IMG/VR virus record: IMGVR_UViG_3300042389_000647
Span: 1-64,000 of that record
Length of the DNA: 64,000 nucleotides
DNA from: a virus
Reading direction: 5' to 3' (one strand)
This document shows, piece by piece, positions 7,627 through 15,959 of the stretch; position 1 is the stretch's first letter, and each line of letters opens with the position of its first letter. The position numbers and the translations under genes are program-made. Below the pieces are notes generated by a model, which saw only the letters and a program-made list of their open reading frames with translations, searched no databases and had not been told where the DNA came from.

Positions 7627-8957
7627 AGCTTACTCCTCAATAGGTAGTGGTGGGTGTTGAGCAGCCTGAGAACGGCATCGCCGTGTACTGCGTCGAATTT
7701 CGTGGAGTATGACCTGATTGCGAATTGGAACCTTGCAGCAATGCACTCGTCCAGTTTCCGCACCAGTCTGTCTCTCTCGGTCCAGTCTCCGGCGAGCGCC
7801 TTTTTGACTATCTCCTCCAACTTTTCCTTCATCGAGCTGGTCGCGTTGTACGAAGGAGACTCAGTGGAGCAGACGTCTAGGACGTACTGAATCGGGTCTG
7901 AGCTGATCTCGGCGATCAGCAGCTGGAGCATCTCTCTCACCGAGGAAAGACAAGTATTGTGCGAGACCTTCGGTCCGATAGCCATGATCTGCTCCTTGGC
8001 GTATGAGTCCAGCTCCGCCTTCTTGGAGAGGTACTTTAGCGCACTCGTGAGCATCTTGGTCGTGCCAGATTCGTCTCCGCTGAAGGAGTACGGAGTCGCG
8101 CTCCCCCACCAGATCGTGTTCTGGAGGATCTTCTGGATGATTCGGGCGACTGTCGACGTCATGTGCCGAATGTGACTCGGGTCGTTTCCAAGGACGCTTA
8201 TCGAGTGAGTAAGGATCTTGTTTGCCACCTGACGGAGCGTGATGTCTCTGACATCGATGTCATTCGGGTTCTGACCGAAGTACTTGCCATCGATGTATGA
8301 TAGAGTCCACTCCGCAATCCTCTCGATAGTGCCTGCCCTCTGGATGTTGCCGAGCGCAATCCCGAAGAAGAAAGAGTACGACGGGTCATGACGCTGGAAG
8401 GTCTTGACAGCTTTCACCTTGCTGCGCTTACGCTGTTTGGTGAAGTACGAGTGGTACTCAAAGGAGCAACCGATAGAATCCTCCGTGGAGTACTCCGAGC
8501 AGAGTTTTAGAAGATGAATTCGAGTCTCGTCTTCTATGTCGAACCGGATCCTCTGGATGAAGTTCCTGTTGTCGATGTCGCTTGTCTCGTGCCACAGCAC
8601 CGTACTCATGGTGCTCTCGTAGAACTCGGACAGCATCCCCGGAGCGGTGATGTACTTGACGCTGTACTTGCTCTTGTCGAGATCCCCGACGTCGACATTG
8701 CCGACGCGTAGGAGCAGGTTGCTTACCAGCAGGTTCTCCTTGTAAAAGTTGAGATCGACCGGCTTGCTGGCTGAGTTCTTGATCGGGTTCTGGAGGAATC
8801 CGATCTTGTTGATCGAGCGCAGCACGTTGTTCACGGTCAGCCTCTCTCCGTGCATGCGCTTGAGCAGCGTATAGATCTTGTTGAAATCGTTGCTGAGAGT
8901 GAAGTCCAGATCCTGGAGCATAGAAATTCTCGCAACGTCTTCGATGATTCCTTCCAT
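7623..8957 (-). CDS. Unknown 444-aa protein between MoxR ATPase and VWA protein
   Basis: A large protein without a motif I recognise (MEGIIEDVARISMLQDLDF..., ...HHYLLRSKL). It is predicted mainly alpha-helical, with no membrane segment, no CxxC pair and no nucleotide-binding loop. It overlaps the VWA gene start by ATGA and has an AAGGATGAAAA ribosome site. A U-tract hairpin separates it from the ATPase gene. Its place in the cassette suggests a dedicated adaptor or substrate of the ATPase/VWA pair. Confidence 0.75.
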   Translation of the reverse strand: MEGIIEDVARISMLQDLDFTLSNDFNKIYTLLKRMHGERLTVNNVLRSINKIGFLQNPIKNSASKPVDLNFYKENLLVSNLLLRVGNVDVGDLDKSKYSVKYITAPGMLSEFYESTMSTVLWHETSDIDNRNFIQRIRFDIEDETRIHLLKLCSEYSTEDSIGCSFEYHSYFTKQRKRSKVKAVKTFQRHDPSYSFFFGIALGNIQRAGTIERIAEWTLSYIDGKYFGQNPNDIDVRDITLRQVANKILTHSISVLGNDPSHIRHMTSTVARIIQKILQNTIWWGSATPYSFSGDESGTTKMLTSALKYLSKKAELDSYAKEQIMAIGPKVSHNTCLSSVREMLQLLIAEISSDPIQYVLDVCSTESPSYNATSSMKEKLEEIVKKALAGDWTERDRLVRKLDECIAARFQFAIRSYSTKFDAVHGDAVLRLLNTHHYLLRSKL

Positions 8958-8969
8958 TTTTCATCCTTC

Positions 8970-9006
8970 AAAAAAAGTCGAGAACGCCGCTAGGACGCTC
9001 TCGGTT
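8970..9006 (-). terminator. Attenuator-like hairpin inside the MoxR cassette
   Basis: Leftward, CGAGAGCG pairs with CGTTCTCG (one G-U pair) across a 9-nt loop and is followed by seven U. It lies between the ATPase stop and the 444-aa gene, so it may reduce expression of the downstream genes relative to the ATPase. Confidence 0.65.
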
Positions 9007-9013
9007 CGTTACA

Positions 9014-10102
9014 TCAGCTTGCCAGAGGGATCAGGTGCTTGACGCGGTCGTAGAAGACCTCGAAACGCTTCTTCACCTTCTCGGACTTGCTGCCGATGAT
9101 GGGCAGCTTGTTGCCGGTGAACTCCTTGAACGCGGCGACGCGCAGCTCGTCTTGCGGGATCTTCTCCAGATAGCGGTACACTGCGAGGAGCATGTCCTCG
9201 GTCGGCGGCTTCTTGAGACTCTGGAAGTGATACACCAGAGCTGTGTTGATGCCGTAGATGGCCGAAGTGTCTTCCGGCAGGTCGTAGTTCTTGTTCATGT
9301 CGAGGACGGTGGCGGTGTCCACGACACCGTTCAGCAGCTCCATGTAAGCCCAGAAGTCCAGACCGGCACCCTCGCCTACGGTGCCGAAGATCGTCTCGCG
9401 CTTCTCTGCGTCGGGCAGGTTGAAGTCGAGGATCTTAGACACGTACTCCCAGGTCCGGGGGCTCGGGAAAGCCTTGGACTTGGAAGCGGGGTCGAACTTG
9501 TGCAGCAGGTCTTCGCGGAAGCCGAGGAAGCCGAGGATGGATTTGTCCATCTTGTTCTCGTAAGCCCACGGCTTCCACTTCTCGAAGGAGACCTCCAGTT
9601 CAAGGTGGATCATCCGGTTGGCGAGCGGAGCCGCCATCTTAAAGACAATGCCTTTGTCGTTCTCACGGTTACCAGCACCGATGATCGAAGCACCTTCCGG
9701 GAGGACGTAGTCGCCGATGCGGCGGTCGAGGATGAGCTGGTAAGCAGCAGCTTGGATCAGCGGAGGAGCAGAGGACAGCTCGTCGAGCATGATCACGCCC
9801 ATCCAGTCCGGATCGGTCGGCAGCATCGCCGGGGTCAGCCAGACCGCTTGTTGGGTCTTCGGATTCGGGTACAGGATGCCGCGCAGGTCGCTCGGCTCCA
9901 GCTGGGACAGTCGGATGTCGATGTGCTCGAACTTCTGACCTTCGTAGTCTTCGCCCAGCTCCTTCTTGATATCTTCTGTCATCTCGTCGGCGATCTGACG
10001 CACGATCGAGCTCTTGCCAGCGCCAGCCGGACCCCACACCATCACGGGAAGCTTGTTCAGGATGATCTCTTTCAGGGTCGTCTTGAGGCTATCAACAAAC
10101 AT
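9014..10102 (-). CDS. MoxR-type AAA+ ATPase
   Basis: A 362-aa AAA+ protein with Walker A GPAGAGKS (24-31), Walker B VIMLDEL (103-109) and a sensor-1-like GAGNREND segment. SQLEPSDLRG and LTPAMLP are characteristic of the MoxR clade. MoxR ATPases work with VWA-domain partners in protein maturation or stress complexes. Here the VWA partner is encoded two genes downstream. It is the first gene of the cassette, with AAAGGTG upstream of the ATG and an AT-rich region with TATAAT about 50 nt before the start. Confidence 0.9.
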   Translation of the reverse strand: MFVDSLKTTLKEIILNKLPVMVWGPAGAGKSSIVRQIADEMTEDIKKELGEDYEGQKFEHIDIRLSQLEPSDLRGILYPNPKTQQAVWLTPAMLPTDPDWMGVIMLDELSSAPPLIQAAAYQLILDRRIGDYVLPEGASIIGAGNRENDKGIVFKMAAPLANRMIHLELEVSFEKWKPWAYENKMDKSILGFLGFREDLLHKFDPASKSKAFPSPRTWEYVSKILDFNLPDAEKRETIFGTVGEGAGLDFWAYMELLNGVVDTATVLDMNKNYDLPEDTSAIYGINTALVYHFQSLKKPPTEDMLLAVYRYLEKIPQDELRVAAFKEFTGNKLPIIGSKSEKVKKRFEVFYDRVKHLIPLAS

Positions 10103-10155
10103 ATTCGTTCACCTTTCATTGTCGAGTTTACGATGACAGACGGATGTCTTCATCA

Positions 10156-10170
10156 ATTATATCATATATT
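10156..10170 (-). promoter_or_regulatory. Possible leftward promoter of the MoxR cassette
   Basis: Leftward sequence AATATATGATATAATTG contains a perfect TATAAT about 55 nt before the ATPase start. No matching TTGACA was found at the proper distance. The divergent region 10103-10240 contains nothing else certain. Confidence 0.35.
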
Positions 10171-10240
10171 TGCGACCTTCGCTTTGGAATTTTTGGCCAG
10201 CCCAGCCCCAACAGCTAATTAATTTCTTTAGTCTTTCCGG

Positions 10241-10705
10241 ATGACGATACAAATGGGAAAGTTTTATCACACTGTATCTCAATCGTCGACGGGTAGCACA
10301 GCAACCGGGACGAACACAGCGGACCCGATCATCGAACTCAATGGCGACGTGCTCGGCTACGGCCCAGCATCAGAGGTGTTGACATCGATTGCTCCCACTG
10401 GAGTTGTACCCGGCATCTATTCTGCCGTCGAGGTAAATGAGAAAGGACAAGTCGTAAAGGGGTACACGGCGGAGGTCAACATGGGCCTTGCCATACGGAA
10501 ATTCAATTTCGTCTACCCCGCTCAGAGATGGAGAGTTGTTCACAACCTGGGAACGACAGATTTCACAGAATCCATCAAAAACAGCGAAGGGCTGAAGCTT
10601 TTCGCAAACATCAGAATAGTTGATAGCAACGAATTCTGGGTCGAACTAACGGAACCGGAAGTCGGATCGGTTGTTGTGACATTCGACTTGTCGTCTGCGG
10701 CATGA
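10241..10705 (+). CDS. Fibre-associated protein with HNLGT-type module
   Basis: A 154-aa protein at the head of the fibre cluster. Its second half (WRVVHNLGTTDF..., NEFWVELTEPEVGSVVVTFD) matches a module also in the next two fibre genes (HVINHGLNS in the 602-aa protein, TWTVNHGLNSEDIW in the 920-aa protein). It is probably a small virion protein attached to fibres. The first ATG has a weak ribosome site; a second ATG four codons on is possible. Confidence 0.65.
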   Translation: MTIQMGKFYHTVSQSSTGSTATGTNTADPIIELNGDVLGYGPASEVLTSIAPTGVVPGIYSAVEVNEKGQVVKGYTAEVNMGLAIRKFNFVYPAQRWRVVHNLGTTDFTESIKNSEGLKLFANIRIVDSNEFWVELTEPEVGSVVVTFDLSSAA

Positions 10706-10748
10706 TCGCAGCTGTCAATGACGTTCCCTAACCTAAAAAGGATCCATC

Positions 10749-12557
10749 ATGGCATTTCCGAAGTTTCATGGCATTACCCTTGCCAATAACAGCTGGATCG
10801 AGAATGCTCACTTTGAGCGCCTCGCAGCTGACCCCGTGCCTGCCGCTGCTGGCCGTGTCTGGTTCAACACTACCGAGAAGAAGCTGAAGTTCTCCAGCCT
10901 CGACGCCTCCGGCGCCGTGGTTACTTATGCCTTCACGAACACTGTTGAGCTGGCCGCTGCTCTGGCAGAAGCCAAGGCTTACTCCGACCAGATCAAGCAA
11001 GAACTGCTCGGCGGTATCCCGCCCGAGACGCTGGACACGATCACTGAGATCGCAGGTGCTCTCCAAAACAATCCCGACATCGTCAACGTCCTGAAGCAAT
11101 TCTCGACGGATGCCGTTGAAGCCGCCAAGCAAGCCATCCGTGGCGAAGTTTCCGGTGCCTTCGACACTCTGGAAGAGATCGAAGTTGCGCTGAACCGCAT
11201 CGATGGTGCTGACACCGTCGAAGGTTCCTTCCGCAAGGCCGTTCTGGACGAAGCGAATGCTCGCTCCTCCGGCGACCAGAACCTTCAGAACCAGATCGGC
11301 GCACCGGTCTCCCTGACCACCGACGCCAAGGGCAACCTCGTTGCCGCGATCAACGAACTCGACGCTCACGTCGATGCTGAAGTTGCTCGTGCTACCGCTG
11401 CTGAAACCGCTCTGGATGACCGTGTTACCACGGTCGAAGGTCAAGTCAACGGCAAGATCGGCGACCTGACCACCCTGCACACCGACGAGAAGGGCACCAT
11501 CGTTGGCGCTCTGAACGAAGTGCAGGACGAGCTGGACGCTGAAGTCGCTGCCCGCACTTCCGCTGTCGCTGCCGAGAAGACTCGCGCTGAAGCTGCTGAA
11601 GCTCAGCTGACCACCGATCTGGCTGCTGAAGTTGCTCGTGCTACCGCTGCCGAGCAACAACTGACCTCCGATCTGGCCACTGAAGTCGCTGCCCGCACTT
11701 CCGCTGTCGCTGCCGAGAAGACTCGCGCTGAAGCTGCTGAAGCTCAGCTGACCACCGATCTGGCTGCTGAAGTTGCTCGTGCTACCGCTGCCGAGCAGGC
11801 CGAAGCTGCTCGTGCCCAGTCCGCTGAGCAAACCCTGACCACCAACCTCGCCGCCGAGGTTTCCCGTGCTCAGGCTGCGGAACAGACCCTCACGACCAAT
11901 CTGGCCGCTGAAGTCTCCCGCGCACAAGCTGCCGAGCAGGCCGAAGCCACCCGCGCTCAGTCTGCCGAAGCTCAGCTGACCACCGATCTGGCTGCTGAAG
12001 TCTCCAACCGTATCGCCGCTGTCGCTGCCGAGAAGACCCGCGCTGAAACCGCCGAGTCCGCTCTGCAAGCTGCCATCACCGCCGAAGCCAACCGTGCTCA
12101 AGGCGTCGAAGGCTCCCTGACCGCGCTGACCACGACTGCGAAGACCTCTCTGGTCGAGGCAATCAACGAGCTGGATTCCGATCTGGCGGCTGAAGTCTCT
12201 GCTCGCACCGCTGCGGTGGCCGCTGAGAAGACTCGTGCTGAAGCTGCTGAAGCTCAGCTCACGTCCGATCTGTCTGCCGAAGCTGCTGCTCGCGCTGCTG
12301 CCGACTCCGCTCTGAAGTCCGCGATCAACGGCCAGCACTTCACCTTCACCTCGCCGACTGCTGCTCTGTCGCACGTCATCAACCACGGCCTGAACTCCGA
12401 ACACCTGCTGTTCTCCGTTCTCGTGGAAGGTGCCGACGGCAAGTTCCGCAACGACATCGTGCCGGTGGAAGAGATCGACTACAACAACTTCCGTATCGAT
12501 CTGGCTGAAGCTCGCCGCGTCAAGGTCTCCGTCAAGTCCATGACTGCACTGGCCTGA
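10749..12557 (+). CDS. Tail fibre protein with long coiled-coil repeat stalk
   Basis: A 602-aa protein. The N-terminal domain (MAFPKFHGITLANNSWIEN...GRVWFNT) resembles fibre attachment domains. From about residue 210 to 520 it is an alanine/glutamate-rich repeat (AAEKTRAEAAEAQLTTDLAAEVARA and variants), surely a trimeric coiled coil. The C-terminal module has HVINHGLNS followed by a beta-rich end. The DNA contains a perfect 118-bp direct repeat, so stalk length can change by recombination. A strong terminator follows. The ribosome site is AAAGGA. Confidence 0.85.
   Translation: MAFPKFHGITLANNSWIENAHFERLAADPVPAAAGRVWFNTTEKKLKFSSLDASGAVVTYAFTNTVELAAALAEAKAYSDQIKQELLGGIPPETLDTITEIAGALQNNPDIVNVLKQFSTDAVEAAKQAIRGEVSGAFDTLEEIEVALNRIDGADTVEGSFRKAVLDEANARSSGDQNLQNQIGAPVSLTTDAKGNLVAAINELDAHVDAEVARATAAETALDDRVTTVEGQVNGKIGDLTTLHTDEKGTIVGALNEVQDELDAEVAARTSAVAAEKTRAEAAEAQLTTDLAAEVARATAAEQQLTSDLATEVAARTSAVAAEKTRAEAAEAQLTTDLAAEVARATAAEQAEAARAQSAEQTLTTNLAAEVSRAQAAEQTLTTNLAAEVSRAQAAEQAEATRAQSAEAQLTTDLAAEVSNRIAAVAAEKTRAETAESALQAAITAEANRAQGVEGSLTALTTTAKTSLVEAINELDSDLAAEVSARTAAVAAEKTRAEAAEAQLTSDLSAEAAARAAADSALKSAINGQHFTFTSPTAALSHVINHGLNSEHLLFSVLVEGADGKFRNDIVPVEEIDYNNFRIDLAEARRVKVSVKSMTALA
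11539..11797 (+). repeat. Perfect 118-bp direct repeat in the fibre stalk
   Basis: Bases 11539-11656 and 11680-11797 are identical, giving a period of 141 bp or 47 codons. The unit encodes part of the AEVAARTSAVAAEKTRAEA coiled coil. Shorter related units flank it. Confidence 0.9.
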
Positions 12558-12563
12558 TGAATG

Positions 12564-12601
12564 AAAGGAGGATGGATCGCAAAGATCCATCCTCCCTTTC
12601 T
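12564..12601 (+). terminator. Hairpin terminator after the coiled-coil fibre
   Basis: AAAGGAGGATGGATC pairs with GATCCATCCTCC(C)TTT across a 5-nt loop. It lies a few bases after the stop codon. Confidence 0.75.
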
Positions 12602-12684
12602 GATTGAGCGCATACGCTGTTCGTGCCTAGAGCGTTATCGGTTCTCTAGAACTCTTTTATAGAGTATTTCACAGGACCGAGCAA

Positions 12685-12981
12685 ATGCAAGATAACTATC
12701 TTGTGGTCTCAAACAAAGACCCGATGATGATCGAGTCGTTCGAGCAAGTCATTGCGGAGATCGAGGGGAGCCTCTTCAACATGAGGTTTCTTTCGTCCGA
12801 GACGAATTTCGACGACCCAGATCAGAAAAAACGCTTCAAGGACAACGTAGTTCACCTGAAAAGGTTCTACGAGCGAGCAGAAAGGTTAGCACTCAATGAG
12901 CAGACGAATACACCCGGCACAAATGGAAGCCTGGATGCGAAAGCTCCAAAAAAGAATGTCAAAGTTCTTAAGAAACGCTAA
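12685..12981 (+). CDS. Unknown 98-aa protein in the fibre cluster
   Basis: MQDNYLVVSNKDPMMIESFEQ..., acidic and helical with a lysine-rich end (KKNVKVLKKR). It has an AGGA-type ribosome site at suitable distance. It lies between two fibre genes, where small assembly factors are common, but no family is recognised. Confidence 0.6.
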   Translation: MQDNYLVVSNKDPMMIESFEQVIAEIEGSLFNMRFLSSETNFDDPDQKKRFKDNVVHLKRFYERAERLALNEQTNTPGTNGSLDAKAPKKNVKVLKKR

Positions 12982-13111
12982 TGCCTCCAACGAGGAAAAG
13001 CTGGAGTTCATCCGGCTTCAGTACGGCCTTCTAGATATCGTCGTCAAGGCTCTCGACGGAAAGGTGTATTTCGTTGGATGCTCTCAGCCATCGCATCACG
13101 ACGACAACTGA
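12935..13111 (+). CDS. Unknown small protein overlapping the previous gene
   Basis: A 58-aa ORF (MRKLQKRMSKFLRN...YFVGCSQPSHHDDN) in a different frame, overlapping the preceding gene by 47 nt. The ATG at 12935 is preferred because GGAAG lies 5 nt before it; the frame is open from another ATG at 12896. The part beyond the overlap (EEKLEFIRLQYGLLDIVVKAL) reads like a real amphipathic protein. Function unknown. Confidence 0.5.
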   Translation: MRKLQKRMSKFLRNANASNEEKLEFIRLQYGLLDIVVKALDGKVYFVGCSQPSHHDDN

Positions 13112-13126
13112 CTTTAGGATCCAATC

Positions 13127-15889
13127 ATGGCAGAAATTTCCATTCTCAGTAATGCGAGAATCGTAGGTGCCTTGCAGTTCGATAAGGACTTCTCCGAGTT
13201 CCCCTCGAACCCCAAGGTGGGCACCCTTGTCATCAAGAACAAGTGTCTCTACGGTTACATCAAGATCGGCGACCTCGAAACGTGGTATCCGTTTGCGTCT
13301 CGCACCAATCACTACATCCACGCCCAAGGCGCGGCCTCCGTCACTTGGACCGTCAACCACGGTCTGAACTCAGAAGACATCTGGTATCAGGTGAAGGACG
13401 CATCCGGAATGATCGTGTCCCCCGCTGGCTTCCAAGTCATCGACGGTAACACTTTGCAGTTCACCTTCACCGAAGCGATCACCGGCACGGTTCTTGTCGT
13501 GTCTACCTCTTCGATGGACGTCCCGAGCCTGCGCACTTCCCTGCTGGAAATCGGCTCCGACGTGCGCATCGACACTGGCGGAATGACGATCTCTGGCGAG
13601 CGCGTGCTGACTCGTGCCACTATGACGATCGGCGATGGTTCTATCGCTCGCTTCACGGTGAACGACCTCCAGCGCCTGAACCTCGTTTCCGGCGTTGGCG
13701 TTAGCCTCGACTTCAATGCTGAGGCCAAGTCGATCACCTTCAACGCGCCGGGTCTTAGCGTCACTCCTGAGTACGTCGCGAACGAGATCTCCGGCGTCAA
13801 GGGCGGCGTCAACACTAGCCTGAACACTCTGGCGAAGATTGCTGCTGCGATCAACAACGATGCCAGCTTCGGCGCTAACGTCGAAGCCGAGATCGCGACG
13901 AAGCTGAACGCTTCCGAGGTGGTCAGCAGCGTCCTGCCCAGCAAGGTCTTGCGCCTCGACGCCACCGGCAAGTTGCCTGCCGACATCACCGGCAACGCGG
14001 CGTCTGCAACTTCCGTCAACTGGTCGGGCGTACAGAATCGTCCGACGACTCTTGGCGGTTACGGTATCACTGACGCCTTCCCCGCCGCCGGTCTGCAATC
14101 CGGAACGGTCAACGTTGGAACCATCGTTGTCAATGGTGCGATTCTCCCGAATCCCACTAGCTCCATCGACATTGGTTCCCCGACCGCTCGTTTCAAGACG
14201 ATCTTCGTCGACGAAGCCAAGCTGAGCACGAACACCCTGTACATCGGTGACACTCCGATTCTGGGCACGTCTCAGGACACCATCAACATCAAGGCCGACC
14301 CCGGTCAGTCGATCAACATGCAGACTCGCGGCACCGGCTCCACGCTGGTGACCTCCGAGAAGGGCGTGACTGTTTCGACCAGCGGTATGAACGCCGACGT
14401 CGTGATCCAAGCCACCGGCAGCGGATCCAAGGTTCGCTTCGGCGCTCCTCAGACGATCGACTTCACCGCACCCGAGGTAGTGACTTATGGCAACAGCACC
14501 GTCAGCGGAAACCATACCGTTGGCGGCACCCTGACCGTTACCGGCAACCTCGTGGTGAACGGTGCTCAGACCACCATCAACGCTACCACCGTCACGACGA
14601 AGGACAACATCATCGTCGTGAACTCTGGTGAACTCGGCACCGGCGTCACTTCCGGTAAGGCGGGTATCCAAGTTGACCGTGGCGACGAAGCTGATTACCA
14701 GATCATCTTCGACGAGACTGACGACATGTTCAAGGTCGGCATGGTCGGCCAGCTGGAAGTCATTGCGTCTCGTCCTTGGGCGAACAGCACCTTCTCGGCT
14801 CTCGGCCACGGACACGTTGACGCCAACGGCTCCAGCTCCGGCTTCATGAGCGCAGCCAACTTCACGAAGCTGGCTGGCATTGAGAACAACGCAAACTACT
14901 ACGTTCATCCGACTGGCGACGGCAACCTGCACGTACCGGCGACTGGCACCACCAACAACGGTAAGGTGCTGAAGTCCGGCATGACTGCTGGTTCCGCTGC
15001 TTGGGCGTTCGTAGACTGGTCCGAGATCACCTCGAAGCCGTCCACTTTTGCGCCTTCTGCCCACCAGCATGGGGATGCAGACATCACCGACGTAGCGTGG
15101 ACGAAGGTCACCGGCAAGCCCACGACTCTGGCGGGCTACGGCATCACCGATGCTGTGAACGTGTCGGAAGTTGTCACGGCAGCTACGCCCAACAAGATCC
15201 TCAAGCTGAACTCGGTCGGCAAGCTCGGCACCGGCATCACTGGTGATGCTGACGGCAACGCCGGGACCGCAACGAAGCTACTGAACGCTCGTACCATTTC
15301 CGTCTCCGGAGATGCTACTGGCTCGGCGTCTTTCGACGGCTCTGCTAACAGCAACATCGCAATCGCTCTGGCGAACGTCGTCACGGCTGGTACTGGTACG
15401 AAGGTCACCTACAACGCCAAGGGTCTTGTCACTGGTTCGACTTCTCTCGCAGCATCCGACATCCCGTCTCTGGACTGGACGAAGATTACTACCGGCAAGC
15501 CGACCACTCTGGCAGGCTACGGCATCACCGACGCGCTGAACACCTCCAGCAATTCCGTGCTGCCTTTGGCGAACGCAGACATTACGAGCGCGTCCCTGAC
15601 GACCTCCACCACGACTGCTAACCAAGTCGTTGACAGCTTCAGCTCTACTGCCTACCGTACCGCAAAGTACCTGATTCAGGCCACTTCCGGTACTTCCTAC
15701 CACGCCTGCGAGGCTCTGGTCATCCACAACGGGACCACCGCTTCTCTGGTCGTGTACGGCGACGTCATGACTGGCTCCAGTCTGATGACCGTCGATGCCG
15801 ACGTTTCTGGCGGCAACGTGCGTCTTCTCGCCACTCCGGCGAACGCGGCAACCACGATCAAGGTCGTGCGTACGTCCATCGACGCGTAA
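13127..15889 (+). CDS. Long tail fibre protein
   Basis: A 920-aa fibre. Near the N-terminus is the shared module TWTVNHGLNSEDIWYQV. The shaft carries repeats of the GKPTTLAGYGITDA type (three copies) seen in many phage fibres, plus TVGGTLTVTGNLVVNGAQTTI, typical of beta-helical fibre shafts. The C-terminus (about the last 110 aa) is a beta-rich tip. It shares a long stretch (KVTYNAKGLVTGS...IPSLDW) with the next gene, showing modular exchange. The ribosome site is TAGGATCC. Confidence 0.85.
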   Translation: MAEISILSNARIVGALQFDKDFSEFPSNPKVGTLVIKNKCLYGYIKIGDLETWYPFASRTNHYIHAQGAASVTWTVNHGLNSEDIWYQVKDASGMIVSPAGFQVIDGNTLQFTFTEAITGTVLVVSTSSMDVPSLRTSLLEIGSDVRIDTGGMTISGERVLTRATMTIGDGSIARFTVNDLQRLNLVSGVGVSLDFNAEAKSITFNAPGLSVTPEYVANEISGVKGGVNTSLNTLAKIAAAINNDASFGANVEAEIATKLNASEVVSSVLPSKVLRLDATGKLPADITGNAASATSVNWSGVQNRPTTLGGYGITDAFPAAGLQSGTVNVGTIVVNGAILPNPTSSIDIGSPTARFKTIFVDEAKLSTNTLYIGDTPILGTSQDTINIKADPGQSINMQTRGTGSTLVTSEKGVTVSTSGMNADVVIQATGSGSKVRFGAPQTIDFTAPEVVTYGNSTVSGNHTVGGTLTVTGNLVVNGAQTTINATTVTTKDNIIVVNSGELGTGVTSGKAGIQVDRGDEADYQIIFDETDDMFKVGMVGQLEVIASRPWANSTFSALGHGHVDANGSSSGFMSAANFTKLAGIENNANYYVHPTGDGNLHVPATGTTNNGKVLKSGMTAGSAAWAFVDWSEITSKPSTFAPSAHQHGDADITDVAWTKVTGKPTTLAGYGITDAVNVSEVVTAATPNKILKLNSVGKLGTGITGDADGNAGTATKLLNARTISVSGDATGSASFDGSANSNIAIALANVVTAGTGTKVTYNAKGLVTGSTSLAASDIPSLDWTKITTGKPTTLAGYGITDALNTSSNSVLPLANADITSASLTTSTTTANQVVDSFSSTAYRTAKYLIQATSGTSYHACEALVIHNGTTASLVVYGDVMTGSSLMTVDADVSGGNVRLLATPANAATTIKVVRTSIDA

Positions 15890-15897
15890 AACTGAGC

Positions 15898-15927
15898 GGG
15901 CGGAATCTTCGGGTTCCGCCCCTCTTT
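15898..15927 (+). terminator. Hairpin terminator after the long fibre
   Basis: GGGCGGAA pairs with TTCCGCCC over an 8-nt loop and is followed by a pyrimidine-rich tail (CTCTTTCATTTC). Confidence 0.75.
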
Positions 15928-15934
15928 CATTTCT

Positions 15935-15953
15935 GTAACTGCCTAGAGGATAG
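15935..15953 (+). promoter_or_regulatory. TAACTGCCTAGAGGATAG element
   Basis: The 11-mer CTAGAGGATAG recurs exactly at 26099-26109 upstream of the spike gene. The element includes the ribosome site (GAGGA) of the fibre gene that starts at 15960. It may be a promoter-plus-leader element; inference only. Confidence 0.3.
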
Positions 15954-15959
15954 TGAATC

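Noticed and set aside
11500-12300. Repeats that could suggest a CRISPR array
   Set aside because: They are in-frame codon repeats of a coiled coil, without unique spacers of constant length.
10728-12590. 620-aa leftward ORF opposite the coiled-coil fibre
   Set aside because: Ser/Gly-rich repeats are the antisense of the Ala/Glu repeat; the plus strand carries fibre motifs, ribosome site and terminator.
13370-15070. 566-aa leftward ORF opposite the long fibre
   Set aside because: Low-complexity Asp/Gly/Arg/Val shadow of a gene with recognised fibre repeats.
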